Source: Clostridia bacterium (GTDB lineage Bacteria > Bacillota > Clostridia > TANB77 > CAG-508). Taken from it: a stretch of DNA of 50,136 nucleotides. A model generated the notes under the pieces. It was not told where the DNA came from. It did not search any database and saw only the letters and a list, made by a program, of their open reading frames with translations. This document shows positions 1 to 8,491 of this stretch, piece after piece (position 1 is the first letter of the stretch; each line of letters opens with the position of its first letter). The translations under genes and the position numbers were made by a program. The stretch spans positions 1 through 50,136 of the forward strand of contig JAAWDR010000033.1 in the NCBI GenBank assembly GCA_022793875.1. The letters run 5' to 3'.

Positions 1-70
1 CGGGAATAGGGGACACTCCTTAAAATAGAGAATTGCAATTCTCTATTTTAAGGAGTGTCCCCTATTCCCG
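1..70. repeat. Perfect 70-bp palindrome
   Basis: The two 35-base halves are exact reverse complements, meeting at the centre CAATTG/AATTGC. The outer part reads CGGGAATAGGGGACACTCC, close to the GGGAC-type palindromes at 1729, 23601 and 40609. A transcript would form a very long hairpin, but no U-tract follows it. It is best read as a mobile short palindromic (REP/MITE-like) repeat at the window edge; more of it may lie upstream. Confidence 0.85.
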
Positions 71-80
71 TTTAGCAGGG

Positions 81-105
81 ATTTAAGGAACGTCCCTATC
101 TCCCG
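81..105. repeat. Degenerate half copy of the GGGAC palindrome
   Basis: Read on the reverse strand this begins CGGGAGATAGGGACGTTCC, matching one arm of the adjacent palindrome with a few changes. It looks like the remains of a second copy or of a longer composite element. Confidence 0.55.
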
Positions 106-127
106 TTTCAATTATGTTTTAAAAGGA

Positions 128-244
128 TTAGCAACATCCTCCTCTATTACCACCACAGCAGCAACATAATATTAATATAAGAATTATAATCCAGCAGCAG
201 TCATCACCAAATCCAAAACCACCACAACCTCTATTTTCTGGCAT
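128..244 (-). CDS. Small Gly/Cys-rich membrane protein, YjcZ-like
   Basis: A 38-residue reading frame that starts ATG-CCA-GAA. The N-terminus is Gly-rich (RGCGGFGFGDD). A short hydrophobic segment (WIIILILIL) follows, flanked by Cys pairs and a CCCC run, and the C-terminus is GGNRGGCC. An AAAGGGGG ribosome binding site lies about eight bases before the ATG. Layout and size resemble the tiny YjcZ-type sporulation proteins (Gly-rich head plus one membrane helix), but the Cys content is much higher than in the Bacillus proteins. It stands alone, divergent from pgi. A role in the spore envelope is inferred only from this resemblance and from the Cys-rich CotJ proteins nearby. Confidence 0.6.
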   Translation of the reverse strand: MPENRGCGGFGFGDDCCWIIILILILCCCCGGNRGGCC

Positions 245-361
245 AGTCTAGACCCCCTTTCCAAGAAAAAAATTATTATCTTTTTCGTGTCTTTCGTTGT
301 TCCTTTGTATATTACATATTATGAAAAAACAAAAAATTGGTTACAAAAAAAATAAAAAAAC

Positions 362-390
362 TTGAATTTAAATTTTTATTTATATATAAT
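362..390 (+). promoter_or_regulatory. Sigma-A-type promoter of pgi
   Basis: TTGAAT and TATAAT are separated by 17 bases. Transcription would start about 20 bases before the pgi start codon. Confidence 0.7.
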
Positions 391-416
391 AAGAAAAAAC
401 GAAAGAAGGTATGAAT

Positions 417-1724
417 ATGTCAGGAATAAAATTAGAAATAAAAAATACAGGAATAAGTCAAAAAAATATAATGGAATATAAACAACAAGTAGAAAATATA
501 CACAAAGAATTGCATAAAAGAGTAAATGATGAAAAAGACTTTGTAGGATGGTTAGAATTACCAACAAACTATGATAAAGAAGAATTCAAAAGAATAAAAA
601 AGGCAGCAAAAAAAATAAAGAAAGAATCAGATATATTAGTTGTTATAGGAATAGGGGGATCATACTTAGGAGCCAGAGCAGTAATAGAAGCATTAACAAG
701 TACATTTAACAACATGCTTACAGAAAAACAAAGAAAATATCCACAAATAGTATATGTAGGAAATAACTTAAGTCCAAATTACATAAATGAATTAATTGAA
801 TATATAGGGAATAAAGATTTTTCAGTAAATGTAATATCAAAATCAGGAACAACAACAGAACCAGCAATTGCATTTAGAATATTTAGAGAAATATTAGAAA
901 ACAAATATGGAATAGAAGAAGCAAGAAATAGAATATATGTAACAACAGACAAACAAAAAGGAGCACTAAAAACACTAGCAGACAATGAGGGATATGAAAA
1001 ATTTGTAATACCAGATAATGTAGGAGGAAGATATTCTGTATTAACAGCAGTAGGGCTATTACCAATAGCGACAGCAGGAATAGATATAGATAAGCTAATG
1101 GAAGGAGCACAAAAAGCTCAAGAAAGATATAATGATGCAGATATAAAATATAATGAATGTTATAAATATGCAGTTATAAGAAATATATTGTATAAGTTAT
1201 ATAAAAATACAGAGATACTAGTAAATTATGAACCAAAAATGCACTACTTTACAGAATGGTGGAAACAATTATATGGAGAGAGTGAAGGAAAAGAACAAAA
1301 AGGAATATTCCCAGCAGGAGTTGACTTTACAACAGACTTACACTCAATGGGACAATATATACAAGAAGGAAGAAGAAACTTATTCGAAACAGTAATTTCA
1401 ATAGAAAACTCCTCATCAGATATAACAATAAATAAAGATGAAGATAATTTAGATGGACTAAATTATTTATCAGGAAAAACATTAGACTATGTAAATAAAA
1501 AAGCAATGGAAGGAACAATAAAAGCACATGTATCAGGAGATGTTCCAAACATTGTTATAAATATAGAAAAATTAGATGAAGAAAATATAGGAGAACTAAT
1601 ATATTTCTTTGAAAAAGCCTGTGCAGTATCAGGACTGATTTTAGGAGTAAATCCATTTAATCAACCTGGAGTTGAAGAATACAAAAAAAATATGTTTAAA
1701 TTATTAGAAAAACCAGGGTATTAA
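417..1724 (+). CDS. pgi: Glucose-6-phosphate isomerase
   Basis: Interconverts glucose 6-phosphate and fructose 6-phosphate in cytoplasmic glycolysis/gluconeogenesis. Family landmarks are visible: [12 protein letters not shown] near residue 80, the sugar-phosphate loop [10 protein letters not shown] near 143, [14 protein letters not shown] near 205 and QEGRRNLF near 318. The length (435 residues) fits the short Firmicute form. An ATG six bases upstream (411) is also in frame, but it lies one base after the AAGG ribosome binding site, whereas the ATG at 417 has a normal seven-base spacing, so 417 is chosen. The gene has its own promoter and is followed by a GGGAC-type palindrome. Pyruvate kinase lies 1 kb downstream, though a thioesterase and another promoter separate them. 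Confidence 0.96.
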   Translation: MSGIKLEIKNTGISQKNIMEYKQQVENIHKELHKRVNDEKDFVGWLELPTNYDKEEFKRIKKAAKKIKKESDILVVIGIGGSYLGARAVIEALTSTFNNMLTEKQRKYPQIVYVGNNLSPNYINELIEYIGNKDFSVNVISKSGTTTEPAIAFRIFREILENKYGIEEARNRIYVTTDKQKGALKTLADNEGYEKFVIPDNVGGRYSVLTAVGLLPIATAGIDIDKLMEGAQKAQERYNDADIKYNECYKYAVIRNILYKLYKNTEILVNYEPKMHYFTEWWKQLYGESEGKEQKGIFPAGVDFTTDLHSMGQYIQEGRRNLFETVISIENSSSDITINKDEDNLDGLNYLSGKTLDYVNKKAMEGTIKAHVSGDVPNIVINIEKLDEENIGELIYFFEKACAVSGLILGVNPFNQPGVEEYKKNMFKLLEKPGY

Positions 1725-1728
1725 AAAG

Positions 1729-1794
1729 TGTGTCAAAAGGGACGTCCTTTTTTGACACAAAAACAGGCCAAAAAAGGATGTCCCTTTTAACACA
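1729..1794. repeat. GGGAC-type short palindromic repeat after pgi
   Basis: Outer arms TGTGTCAAAAGGGACGTCC and GGATGTCCCTTTTAACACA pair with two mismatches. The left arm also has its own inner partner (TTTTTTGACACA), so alternative hairpins can form. It sits directly between pgi and the thioesterase gene, in the same kind of position as the copies at 23601 and 40609. Confidence 0.75.
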
Positions 1795-1814
1795 TTTAGA
1801 AAGGAACAACAAAA

Positions 1815-2540
1815 ATGATATTTAATGAAAAAGTAAAAATACAATTAAAAGATATAGAAAAAGGAAATTATATAAAAAATAAAGGAATACTAGAAATATT
1901 TGAAAATGTAGCAACACATCATTCAGACTTAGTTGGTTATGGACCTAATAGTATAAAAGAAACAGGAATATCATGGATATTATTTGATTGGAAAATAAAA
2001 GTTATAAAAAGACCTAAATATGGACAAACTTTAAGTATTAATACTTGGGGAAGATTGAAGAAAAAAGTATATACATACAGAGATTTTGAAATGTATGATG
2101 AAGATGGTAATCTGTGTGTTATTGGAACTTCAAAATGGGCAATTGTGAATATAGAGACTAATAAAATTGAAAAGATAACTGATGAAATATATGAAAGATA
2201 TCAATTAGAAGAAAAAGATGTTTTTAATGTAGGAGAGCTAGAAAAAATAAGTGAACAAGAAGATTATAGTAAAGAATTTATATATCACGTGTCTAGAAGA
2301 GATATAGATTTAAATAGTCATATGCATAATTTGTATTATTTAGATTTAGCATATGAAGTTCTTCCAGAAGAAGTCTATAAAAAAAGACCTTTTAATGAAG
2401 TTAGAATAAATTATAAAAAAGAGGTGAAACTAGGGGATATAGTAAGATGTAGATATACATTTTTCAATAATGAGCATATTATAACTATATGTAATAATAA
2501 AGATTTTAGTAAAGTTCATGCTTTAATTACACTAAAATAG
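1815..2540 (+). CDS. Acyl-ACP thioesterase (double hot-dog fold)
   Basis: Hydrolyses acyl-acyl carrier protein to free fatty acid in the cytoplasm. The 241-residue length and two tandem hot-dog halves fit the bacterial FatA/FatB-like family (PF01643). The first half contains the hot-dog helix EIFENVATHHSDLVG and the strand SWILFDWKIKVIKRP. The second half carries DIDLNSHMHNLYYLDLAYE, where the N and H of NSHMHN match the conserved Asn-x-His catalytic region. The ribosome binding site AGAAAGGAAC precedes the ATG. It stands between pgi and pyk with no other fatty-acid gene in view. The usual physiological role of the bacterial enzyme, adjusting membrane or exported fatty acids, is inference here. 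Confidence 0.88.
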   Translation: MIFNEKVKIQLKDIEKGNYIKNKGILEIFENVATHHSDLVGYGPNSIKETGISWILFDWKIKVIKRPKYGQTLSINTWGRLKKKVYTYRDFEMYDEDGNLCVIGTSKWAIVNIETNKIEKITDEIYERYQLEEKDVFNVGELEKISEQEDYSKEFIYHVSRRDIDLNSHMHNLYYLDLAYEVLPEEVYKKRPFNEVRINYKKEVKLGDIVRCRYTFFNNEHIITICNNKDFSKVHALITLK

Positions 2541-2626
2541 TTATGGTTAATTATATGCACATTTGATTAATTTATATGAATATTTATCGAACTATAACCT
2601 AAATAAGGAAAAATTTACAAAAAATG

Positions 2627-2656
2627 TTGTATTTTGTAAAAGAAATGTGTTATAAT
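2627..2656 (+). promoter_or_regulatory. Sigma-A-type promoter of pyk
   Basis: TTGTAT, an 18-base spacer and a perfect TATAAT lie about 30 bases upstream of the chosen pyk start. Confidence 0.65.
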
Positions 2657-2688
2657 ACATAATGTTGAAAAATAAGGGAGGAATTAAA

Positions 2689-4122
2689 ATGAAAACTTTA
2701 AGAAAAACTAAAATAGTTGGAACAATAGGACCAGCAAGTGAAAACAAATTAGAAGAATTATTTGATGCAGGGTTAAATGTAACAAGAATTAACTACTCAC
2801 ATGGAAGTTGGGAAGAACAATCAGAAAAAACAGAAAGAATAATAGAATTAAGAAAAAAACTTGACATACCAGTAGCATTACTTTTAGATATGAAAGGTCC
2901 TGAAATAAGAACAGGAATGTTATATACAGGAAAAAATACAAAAATAGAATTAAAAGATGGACAAAAATTTACATTAGTAAATGAAGATATTACAGGAGAT
3001 GAAGAAAAAGTTTCTGTAACATATAAAGAATTATACAAAGATGTTCAACCTGGAACAAAAATACTAATAGATGATGGTGCAATAGAATTAAAAGTTGATG
3101 AAGTTGTAGGAAAAGATATAGTTTGTACAGTAGTTCATGGAAATGGATTAGGAAGTAGAAAAACAATGAACCTACCTGGAACAGTAATAAGATTACCAGG
3201 TTTAGCTGAAAAAGATATAGCAGACTTAAAGACAGCTTGTGAACATGATTATGATTTTGTTGCAATATCATTTGCAAGAAACATAGATGATGTAAGACAA
3301 GTAAGAAAAGTATTAGATGAAAATGGTGGAAAAGACATACAATTAGTAACAAAAATAGAAAATGTTGAAGGATTATCAAACTTAGATGCTATATTAGCAG
3401 AAGCTGATGCTCAGATGATAGCTAGAGGAGATATGGCAACAGAAACAGACTTTACAGAACCACCAGTATTCCAAAAAAGAATAATAAAAACATCTAATGA
3501 AATGTGCAAACCTGCTATAACAGCAACACAAATGTTAGAATCAATGACACATCAACCATTACCTACAAGAGCTGAAGCTAGTGACGTTGCAAATGCTATA
3601 TATGATAGAACAAGTGCAATAATGCTATCAGGAGAATGTGCACAAGGTGATTATCCAGTAGAATGTGTAAAAACAATGGATAAAATAGCTAATAGAATAG
3701 AACCAGAAATAAACTACTGGAAAAGGTTTGACGAAAATACAGATATTGAATTAAATGACTTAGAAGCAAATATTTCATACTCAGCATGTGTAATTGCAAA
3801 AAACACAAATGCAGATGCAATTGTATGTTATACAAATTCAGGTAACTCAGCTAGAAGATTATCTGGAATGGGAGCAGGATGCCCAATTTTAGCTATAACA
3901 GATAATAGAAGAACATTCAACCAATTATCATTAGCTTGGAACGTAACACCAATTTTTGTAGAAAAACATGAAACTATTGATAAAACAATAGAAGCAGGAC
4001 TTCAAAAATTACAAGATAAAGAAATATTAGAAAAAGGCGATATGGTAGTTATTTCAAGTGGTTCTAAGTTATTAGATAATGATAAAGAAAGCAAGATAAT
4101 AGGTGGAATTGTAAGAATCTAA
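2689..4122 (+). CDS. pyk: Pyruvate kinase
   Basis: Transfers phosphate from phosphoenolpyruvate to ADP, the last step of glycolysis. Visible motifs are the N-terminal KIVGTIGPAS, NYSHGSWEE, LLDMKGPEIRTG, the Mg/PEP-site block VTKIENVEG and the signature ITATQMLESM. A C-terminal allosteric domain ends at GGIVRI. At 477 residues it is the short form, without the extra PEP-synthase-like domain that Bacillus-type enzymes carry. An in-frame ATG at 2662 exists, but the GGGAGG ribosome binding site lies between it and the ATG at 2689, which therefore is the start. A U-tract hairpin follows the stop. Confidence 0.96.
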   Translation: MKTLRKTKIVGTIGPASENKLEELFDAGLNVTRINYSHGSWEEQSEKTERIIELRKKLDIPVALLLDMKGPEIRTGMLYTGKNTKIELKDGQKFTLVNEDITGDEEKVSVTYKELYKDVQPGTKILIDDGAIELKVDEVVGKDIVCTVVHGNGLGSRKTMNLPGTVIRLPGLAEKDIADLKTACEHDYDFVAISFARNIDDVRQVRKVLDENGGKDIQLVTKIENVEGLSNLDAILAEADAQMIARGDMATETDFTEPPVFQKRIIKTSNEMCKPAITATQMLESMTHQPLPTRAEASDVANAIYDRTSAIMLSGECAQGDYPVECVKTMDKIANRIEPEINYWKRFDENTDIELNDLEANISYSACVIAKNTNADAIVCYTNSGNSARRLSGMGAGCPILAITDNRRTFNQLSLAWNVTPIFVEKHETIDKTIEAGLQKLQDKEILEKGDMVVISSGSKLLDNDKESKIIGGIVRI

Positions 4123-4145
4123 TAAGTATTTTAATATTTTATATA

Positions 4146-4177
4146 AAAATGATTAGTATAAAAGCTAATCATTTTTT
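4146..4177 (+). terminator. Rho-independent terminator of pyk
   Basis: An 11-base stem (AAAATGATTAG / CTAATCATTTT) closes an eight-base loop and is followed by a T-run. Confidence 0.85.
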
Positions 4178-4239
4178 GTGTTCACAAAGTAGCAAATGTC
4201 GAAAAAAATCATATAATACCATAAAAGGAGGAAAAAGAT

Positions 4240-4623
4240 ATGTTTAGAAGATATAAACAATGTTCATGTATGAATAACAATTATCAAAACAATTCATGTG
4301 AAGATAATAATGAATTTGAAAATGATATGATAGAAACATCATGTGCAAAAGCAAATTCATCATGTACAAAAAATGAATATGTTGACTGCTGCGAATGCGG
4401 ATTTGATGAAGAATATAATGTATTTCCAGAAAATCCAATGTTAGGTCAAAGTTATGTACCAATGCAATATATGACAAAAACATTTAAACCATGTGTAGGA
4501 TTAAAAATGGGAACAATATTTCCAGAACTAGTAAGCCCATATGTACCATGTCAAAGTATGAGAGAAAATGAATATATTGCTGAAACAAATATGATAAAGG
4601 AGGGCTGTAACAAATGTCAGTAG
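4240..4623 (+). CDS. cotJA: Spore coat protein CotJA with Cys-rich N-terminal extension
   Basis: First gene of the cotJ operon, which encodes proteins of the inner spore coat. The CotJA domain occupies about residues 67-108 (MLGQSYVPMQYM, TFKPCVGLKMGTIFPELVSPY). It is preceded by about 60 residues rich in Cys, Asn and acidic residues (QCSCMNNN, CAKANSSC, DCCECG). The Bacillus protein is roughly 80 residues, so the extension is unusual. An AAAGGAGG ribosome binding site precedes the ATG, and the 3' end overlaps cotJB by 10 bases. CATATAAT at 4210-4217 resembles a sigma-E -10 box, which would suit mother-cell expression, but no clear -35 box is seen. The extension may be crosslinked or metal-binding; that is inference. 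Confidence 0.9.
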   Translation: MFRRYKQCSCMNNNYQNNSCEDNNEFENDMIETSCAKANSSCTKNEYVDCCECGFDEEYNVFPENPMLGQSYVPMQYMTKTFKPCVGLKMGTIFPELVSPYVPCQSMRENEYIAETNMIKEGCNKCQ

Positions 4624-4952
4624 AAGAAAATAGAAATTGTGGTTGCAATGATATGAACGAAATGCAAGAAAGCTGTGTATGTCAAATAGAAAACACAATT
4701 GACTGTTGTGCCAGAGACGAAATGTTAGAACAAATAAAATGCAGAAATTTTGCAGTAATAGAATTAGCATTATATTTAAATACACATCCAGATGATGATA
4801 AAGCATTATGCCTTCATAGAAAATATTGCAAAGAATTAAAAGAATTAAAAGATAAATATCAAAAAGTTTATGGTCCTTTATCTATTTATTTCCCATGTAA
4901 TAAGTGGAGATGGCTTGAAGAACCATGGCCTTGGGAAGGGGGAATGAACTAA
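4614..4952 (+). CDS. cotJB: Spore coat protein CotJB
   Basis: Second gene of the cotJ operon. The CotJB core runs from about residue 38 to the end: MLEQIKCRNFAVIELALYLN, HPDDDKALCLHRKYCKELKEL, and a Pro/Trp-rich tail (PLSIYFPCNKWRWLEEPWPWEGG). Ahead of it is a 35-residue Cys-rich leader (CGC, SCVC, DCC) that the Bacillus protein lacks. Its own AAAGGAGG ribosome binding site lies inside the end of cotJA. The TAA stop shares one base with the ATG of cotJC, so the genes are probably translationally coupled. Confidence 0.92.
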   Translation: MSVEENRNCGCNDMNEMQESCVCQIENTIDCCARDEMLEQIKCRNFAVIELALYLNTHPDDDKALCLHRKYCKELKELKDKYQKVYGPLSIYFPCNKWRWLEEPWPWEGGMN

Positions 4953-5572
4953 TGTGGACTTATGATAAAATGTTAGAATATCCAGTTAATATAAAATGTA
5001 AAGATCCAAGACTTGCAAAAGTTATTATTTCTCAATATGGTGGTCCTGATGGAGAACTAGCTGCATCTTTAAGATATTTATCTCAAAGATTTGGTATGCC
5101 AGATCAAAAAGCGAAAGCAACATTGAATGATATTGGTACAGAAGAATTAGCACACTTAGAAATGGTTGGAACAATAGTACACCAATTAACCAAAGGAGCA
5201 ACAATAGAAGAAATAGAAAAAGCAGGTTTAAGTGCTTATTATACAGACCATGGAGTAGATGTATATCCATCATCAGCAGCAGGAGTACCATTTACAGCAT
5301 CATATATAGCATGTAAAGGTGACCCAATAGCAAACTTACAAGAAGACTTAGCAGCAGAACAAAAAGCAAGAGCTACTTATGAAAAATTGATTAACTTATG
5401 TAGAGATAATCCTGATGTTGTTGATCCACTTCGTTTCTTAAGAGAAAGAGAAGTAGTTCACTTCCAAAGATTTGGAGAAGCATTAAGAGGAGTTCAAGAT
5501 AAATTAGCTCAAAAGAAATTTTATATGAATGATATGAAACCTTATAATAATGATTGTGGATGTAATAATTAA
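4952..5572 (+). CDS. cotJC: CotJC, manganese-catalase-like spore coat protein
   Basis: Ferritin-like di-manganese protein of the spore coat, related to Mn catalases that break down hydrogen peroxide. The expected metal ligands can be placed: E35, E65 and H68 (in TEELAHLE), E136 (AAEQKAR) and H170 (REREVVHF), closely matching the spacing of Lactobacillus Mn catalase. The protein starts MWTYDKMLEYPV, the usual CotJC opening. An upstream in-frame ATG at 4925 would place the ribosome binding site inside the gene, so 4952 is preferred (206 residues). The C-terminus ends in an extra Cys motif (DCGCNN), echoing the Cys-rich parts of CotJA and CotJB. A terminator follows. Confidence 0.95.
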   Translation: MWTYDKMLEYPVNIKCKDPRLAKVIISQYGGPDGELAASLRYLSQRFGMPDQKAKATLNDIGTEELAHLEMVGTIVHQLTKGATIEEIEKAGLSAYYTDHGVDVYPSSAAGVPFTASYIACKGDPIANLQEDLAAEQKARATYEKLINLCRDNPDVVDPLRFLREREVVHFQRFGEALRGVQDKLAQKKFYMNDMKPYNNDCGCNN

Positions 5573-5581
5573 TTAAAAAAG

Positions 5582-5614
5582 AAAAGTCGCTCTTATTTAT
5601 GAGTGACTTTTTTA
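5582..5614 (+). terminator. Rho-independent terminator of the cotJ operon
   Basis: AAAAGTCGCTC pairs with GAGTGACTTTT around an eight-base loop, with one G-U pair, followed by a T-run. Confidence 0.85.
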
Positions 5615-5772
5615 AACTTTTTTTATCTGTAACCAATTATACCTTTGTAACAATACACAATACTTTTAGATAATCTAAAATGAGAAGTCAATAAATTCAA
5701 GTATATGTAGTATGATTTTTTAATTGTAATAAAAAAATAGTAGTTTCATAAAATAATTAATGGAGGGATTAT

Positions 5773-6309
5773 ATGGATAAAATAAAAAAATATCAAATAT
5801 TCAGTACAATTCTTGTATGTATATTAGGAACTCTTTTACATTTTACATATAAATTTTTTGGAAGAAATATATTTATAGCATCATTTTCAGCAGTTAATGA
5901 AAGTGTATGGGAACATTTAAAATTATTATTCTTTCCTATGCTATTAACAACAATAATTGGCTATTTTTATATAGGAAAAAATGAACCTAATTTTTTATGT
6001 TCAAAAACATTAGGAATACTTACAGCTATGTCATTTATAATCATATTTTTTTATACATATACAGGAATAATAGGAAAAAGTATTATTTTTATTGATATAG
6101 CATCATTTTTTGTTGCAGTCATATTAGGAGAATATCTATCTTATAGGTTAATAACTAGTAATTTTATGTGTAATAATATAATAGCGATAAGTACTTTAAT
6201 AATCATATTAATATGTTTTATAGTATTTACTTTTTTTACTCCTAATATAGGGATATTTAAAGACCCTGTAACAAATGAATATGGAATTATCAAAAACATA
6301 GAAAAATAA
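5773..6309 (+). CDS. DUF6512-like integral membrane protein
   Basis: A 178-residue protein with five or six predicted membrane helices, including residues about 8-28, 55-75, 83-100, 105-123 and 139-158. The conserved-looking block FSAVNESVWEHLKLLFFPM sits between the first two helices and matches what I recall of the DUF6512 family. No enzymatic motif is visible. The TGGAGGG ribosome binding site is good. It has no obvious operon partner: the cotJ terminator lies upstream and a strong promoter lies downstream. Function is unknown. Confidence 0.75.
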   Translation: MDKIKKYQIFSTILVCILGTLLHFTYKFFGRNIFIASFSAVNESVWEHLKLLFFPMLLTTIIGYFYIGKNEPNFLCSKTLGILTAMSFIIIFFYTYTGIIGKSIIFIDIASFFVAVILGEYLSYRLITSNFMCNNIIAISTLIIILICFIVFTFFTPNIGIFKDPVTNEYGIIKNIEK

Positions 6310-6338
6310 GTATCTTTATTACTAAAAAAATTGAAAAA

Positions 6339-6367
6339 TTGACAAAATTATATAAATGATATATAAT
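6339..6367 (+). promoter_or_regulatory. Consensus sigma-A promoter
   Basis: TTGACA, a 17-base spacer and TATAAT, a perfect consensus. It leaves a leader of about 100 bases before the next gene. The leader carries TAATTAC...AGAGTAATTA inverted-repeat sequence of unknown role. Confidence 0.85.
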
Positions 6368-6478
6368 CTTAAAAGAAATAAAGTCAAGTATAGTAACTTT
6401 AAAATAAGTATTTTAAGAAACAATAATTACCAAAAGTTAAGAGTAATTAAAAAATGACAACTATAAAGGAGGAACATT

Positions 6479-6967
6479 ATGGTAGAAATTGAAAAAAGAG
6501 CACAAGAGGTTTTGGAACATCGGAAAGAATCATTAAGGGAAGCTGAAGAAAAAAGAAAACAAAAAGAAGAAAGAGAGAAAAAAGAATTTGAAGAATTCAT
6601 AAATTTGATTCTTAATGTATTTGAGGCATCAGATGAAGAGCAAAAGGAAACAGAAGAAAAAGTATTGGTTTGGAAAATTACTATAAAAAGAATTGCTATA
6701 CGAATGTTAGAAAATGAGGATGAGGTAAGAAGTAAAGTACATTGTGGTGTTAATTTTAATCCAAATATAAATGAAGGAACATATTACTTTGATAGTCATG
6801 TATTCTTAAAAGATAATAAAAAAATATTGAGTGCAATGGAAAATGTTCAAAGCATAGAAATTTCAGTTAGAACCTTTAATAACGTATATGACTATTTTAC
6901 TAATGTGCCAGAATATAAAGTAGAACGAACAGGAGATACAATTACAATAACAATGCTAAAATCTTAA
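6479..6967 (+). CDS. Unknown protein with N-terminal charged coiled coil
   Basis: A 162-residue soluble protein that I do not recognise. Residues 1-65 are a highly charged helix (EAEEKRKQKEEREKK), probably a coiled coil. Residues 66-162 look like a compact mixed alpha/beta domain with a possible ligand-binding or adaptor fold (VHCGVNFNPNINEGTYYFDSHVF, ending TITITMLKS). No signal peptide or membrane helix is seen. It has a consensus promoter, an AAAGGAGG ribosome binding site and its own terminator, so it is a monocistronic, probably well expressed gene. It uses CGG once (residue 14), a codon that is rare in this window. Confidence 0.75.
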   Translation: MVEIEKRAQEVLEHRKESLREAEEKRKQKEEREKKEFEEFINLILNVFEASDEEQKETEEKVLVWKITIKRIAIRMLENEDEVRSKVHCGVNFNPNINEGTYYFDSHVFLKDNKKILSAMENVQSIEISVRTFNNVYDYFTNVPEYKVERTGDTITITMLKS

Positions 6968-7002
6968 TAAAAAATCAATATTAAGAAAAAAACTAAAAAT
7001 AA

Positions 7003-7041
7003 AGGAATACCAGAAAAAAATGGTATTCTTTTATTTTTTTT
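7003..7041 (+). terminator. Rho-independent terminator
   Basis: AAAGGAATACCA pairs with TGGTATTCTTTT around GAAAAAAA and is followed by a long T-run. Confidence 0.85.
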
Positions 7042-7044
7042 CAT

Positions 7045-7073
7045 TTGACAAAAAACTACAAAAATATTAAAAT
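7045..7073 (+). promoter_or_regulatory. Sigma-A-type promoter
   Basis: TTGACA, a 17-base spacer and TAAAAT. It begins within a few bases of the previous terminator and lies 17 bases before the next start codon. Confidence 0.75.
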
Positions 7074-7089
7074 GTAAATAGGTGATGAA

Positions 7090-8325
7090 ATGAAAACAAA
7101 AGAAAATAAAATAAAAATAACATTAAAAAGTATAATATTTTCAGCATTTACATTTTTCATAATACTTTATTTTGTATTATTTTACAATATGTATTTTCAA
7201 ACAAATAAAACATATGCAAAAGAAGTAGATGCACAACCAGAAGAAATAAAAATAAGCAATGCAAATAAAACAAATATTGATGAAATAATAAATAAAAATA
7301 TAGAAAATGAAAATGCAGAAAGAATAGAAAAAAGAGAAGAAATATTAGAATATTTAACAGAATACAAAACAAATAAAAACTTACCAAAAGGAATATCATA
7401 TGTAGTACAAGAAGGAAGAGAAGGAAAACAAGAAATAACAACAAAATATACATATAATAAAGAAGGAAATCTAATATCAGAAGAACAAATAGAAATATCA
7501 ATAATAAAATCCTCAGCAAACAAGATAGTAGAAATAGGAGGAGCAAATTATACAAATAATTATAAAGTAAAAAAAGGAGATACAATATATGTAACATCTG
7601 ATATACTTGCACTTTGGTCAGAAGCAACAGAACAAAGTAGAAAAATAACAACACTAAGACAAAGTGAAGAAATAAAAATATTAGAAATAATACCAAACTG
7701 GTATAAAATATCTTACCAAAATATGACTGGATGGATTAAATCAGAATGTACAACATATATAAACTTAAAATCAAATAAAGAAGAACAATATAAAAATCAA
7801 ATATCAGAAAAAACAAAGCAACAACTATTGTCAGGACTTGGATTTAATATGCAATTAAATAAACCAAGTGGATTAACATTAGAGCAATTTAAAAAAGTAT
7901 TATCTGACAGCAAAGATATAAATAAAATATTTAGTGATAATGCAGAATATTTTTATTACATTGAAAAACAATATAATATAAATGGAATATTTGTTGCTGC
8001 AGTAGGAATACATGAAAGCGCATGGGGAACATCAAAAATAGCATTACAAAAAAACAACTTATTTGGATATGGTGCATATGACTCTAGCCCATATAACTCA
8101 GCATATACATACAATGATTATTCACAAAGCATTGATCTTATTGCAAGAGTTTTTGTTAAATATTATCTAAATCCAAAAGGGACAAGTATATATGGAGGAG
8201 AAATAGCAGTAGGAACATATTATAATGGACCAACATTAACAGGAGTCAATACTAGGTATGCAACTGATAAAAATTGGGCAAATGCAGTATTTTTACATAT
8301 GAAATATTTATATAATAAATTATAA
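7090..8325 (+). CDS. Secreted cell-wall hydrolase: G5, SH3 and GH73 glucosaminidase domains
   Basis: A 411-residue exported protein that would cleave N-acetylglucosaminyl linkages in peptidoglycan. Residues 13-35 form a signal anchor, followed by a Thr/Glu/Asn-rich stretch. Residues about 83-150 look like a G5 domain (PKGISYVVQEGREGKQEITTKY). Residues about 158-222 look like a bacterial SH3 domain (VTSDILALWSEA, IPNWYKISY, TGWIKSECT). Residues about 265-411 are a glucosaminidase (GH73-type) domain with the likely catalytic Glu in GIHESAWGTSKIA and the typical NNLFGYGAYD and TRYATDKNWA. The gene is monocistronic with its own promoter and terminator. A role in cell separation or wall turnover is inferred. 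Confidence 0.88.
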   Translation: MKTKENKIKITLKSIIFSAFTFFIILYFVLFYNMYFQTNKTYAKEVDAQPEEIKISNANKTNIDEIINKNIENENAERIEKREEILEYLTEYKTNKNLPKGISYVVQEGREGKQEITTKYTYNKEGNLISEEQIEISIIKSSANKIVEIGGANYTNNYKVKKGDTIYVTSDILALWSEATEQSRKITTLRQSEEIKILEIIPNWYKISYQNMTGWIKSECTTYINLKSNKEEQYKNQISEKTKQQLLSGLGFNMQLNKPSGLTLEQFKKVLSDSKDINKIFSDNAEYFYYIEKQYNINGIFVAAVGIHESAWGTSKIALQKNNLFGYGAYDSSPYNSAYTYNDYSQSIDLIARVFVKYYLNPKGTSIYGGEIAVGTYYNGPTLTGVNTRYATDKNWANAVFLHMKYLYNKL

Positions 8326-8340
8326 ATCACACATAAATTG

Positions 8341-8376
8341 ATAGGAAGTTCAAAAAAATAGAACTTCCTATTAATT
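8341..8376 (+). terminator. Rho-independent terminator
   Basis: A perfect 11-base stem (ATAGGAAGTTC / GAACTTCCTAT) with a nine-base A-rich loop, followed by TAATTTTT. Confidence 0.85.
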
Positions 8377-8400
8377 TTTATAATTTTTTTGCAAAATTCC

Positions 8401-8429
8401 TTGATATTTTTTCCAACTTATTGTATGAT
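8401..8429 (+). promoter_or_regulatory. Sigma-A-type promoter of the CpaE-like gene cluster
   Basis: TTGATA, a 17-base spacer and TATGAT, about 60 bases before the small membrane protein gene. Confidence 0.6.
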
Positions 8430-8491
8430 GTATAAGTATAAAAAACGCAAATTAGAAGAATTTTTTGGAATATAAGAAAGGGGCAAAAATA

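Noticed and set aside
7157..7696. Long reverse-strand open frame inside the glucosaminidase gene (and many like it, e.g. 27636-28529 inside the ATPase gene)
   Set aside because: These are antisense shadows. The sense strand avoids T-rich codons, which removes stops on the other strand. The translations are Leu/Ser-rich low complexity without ribosome binding sites.
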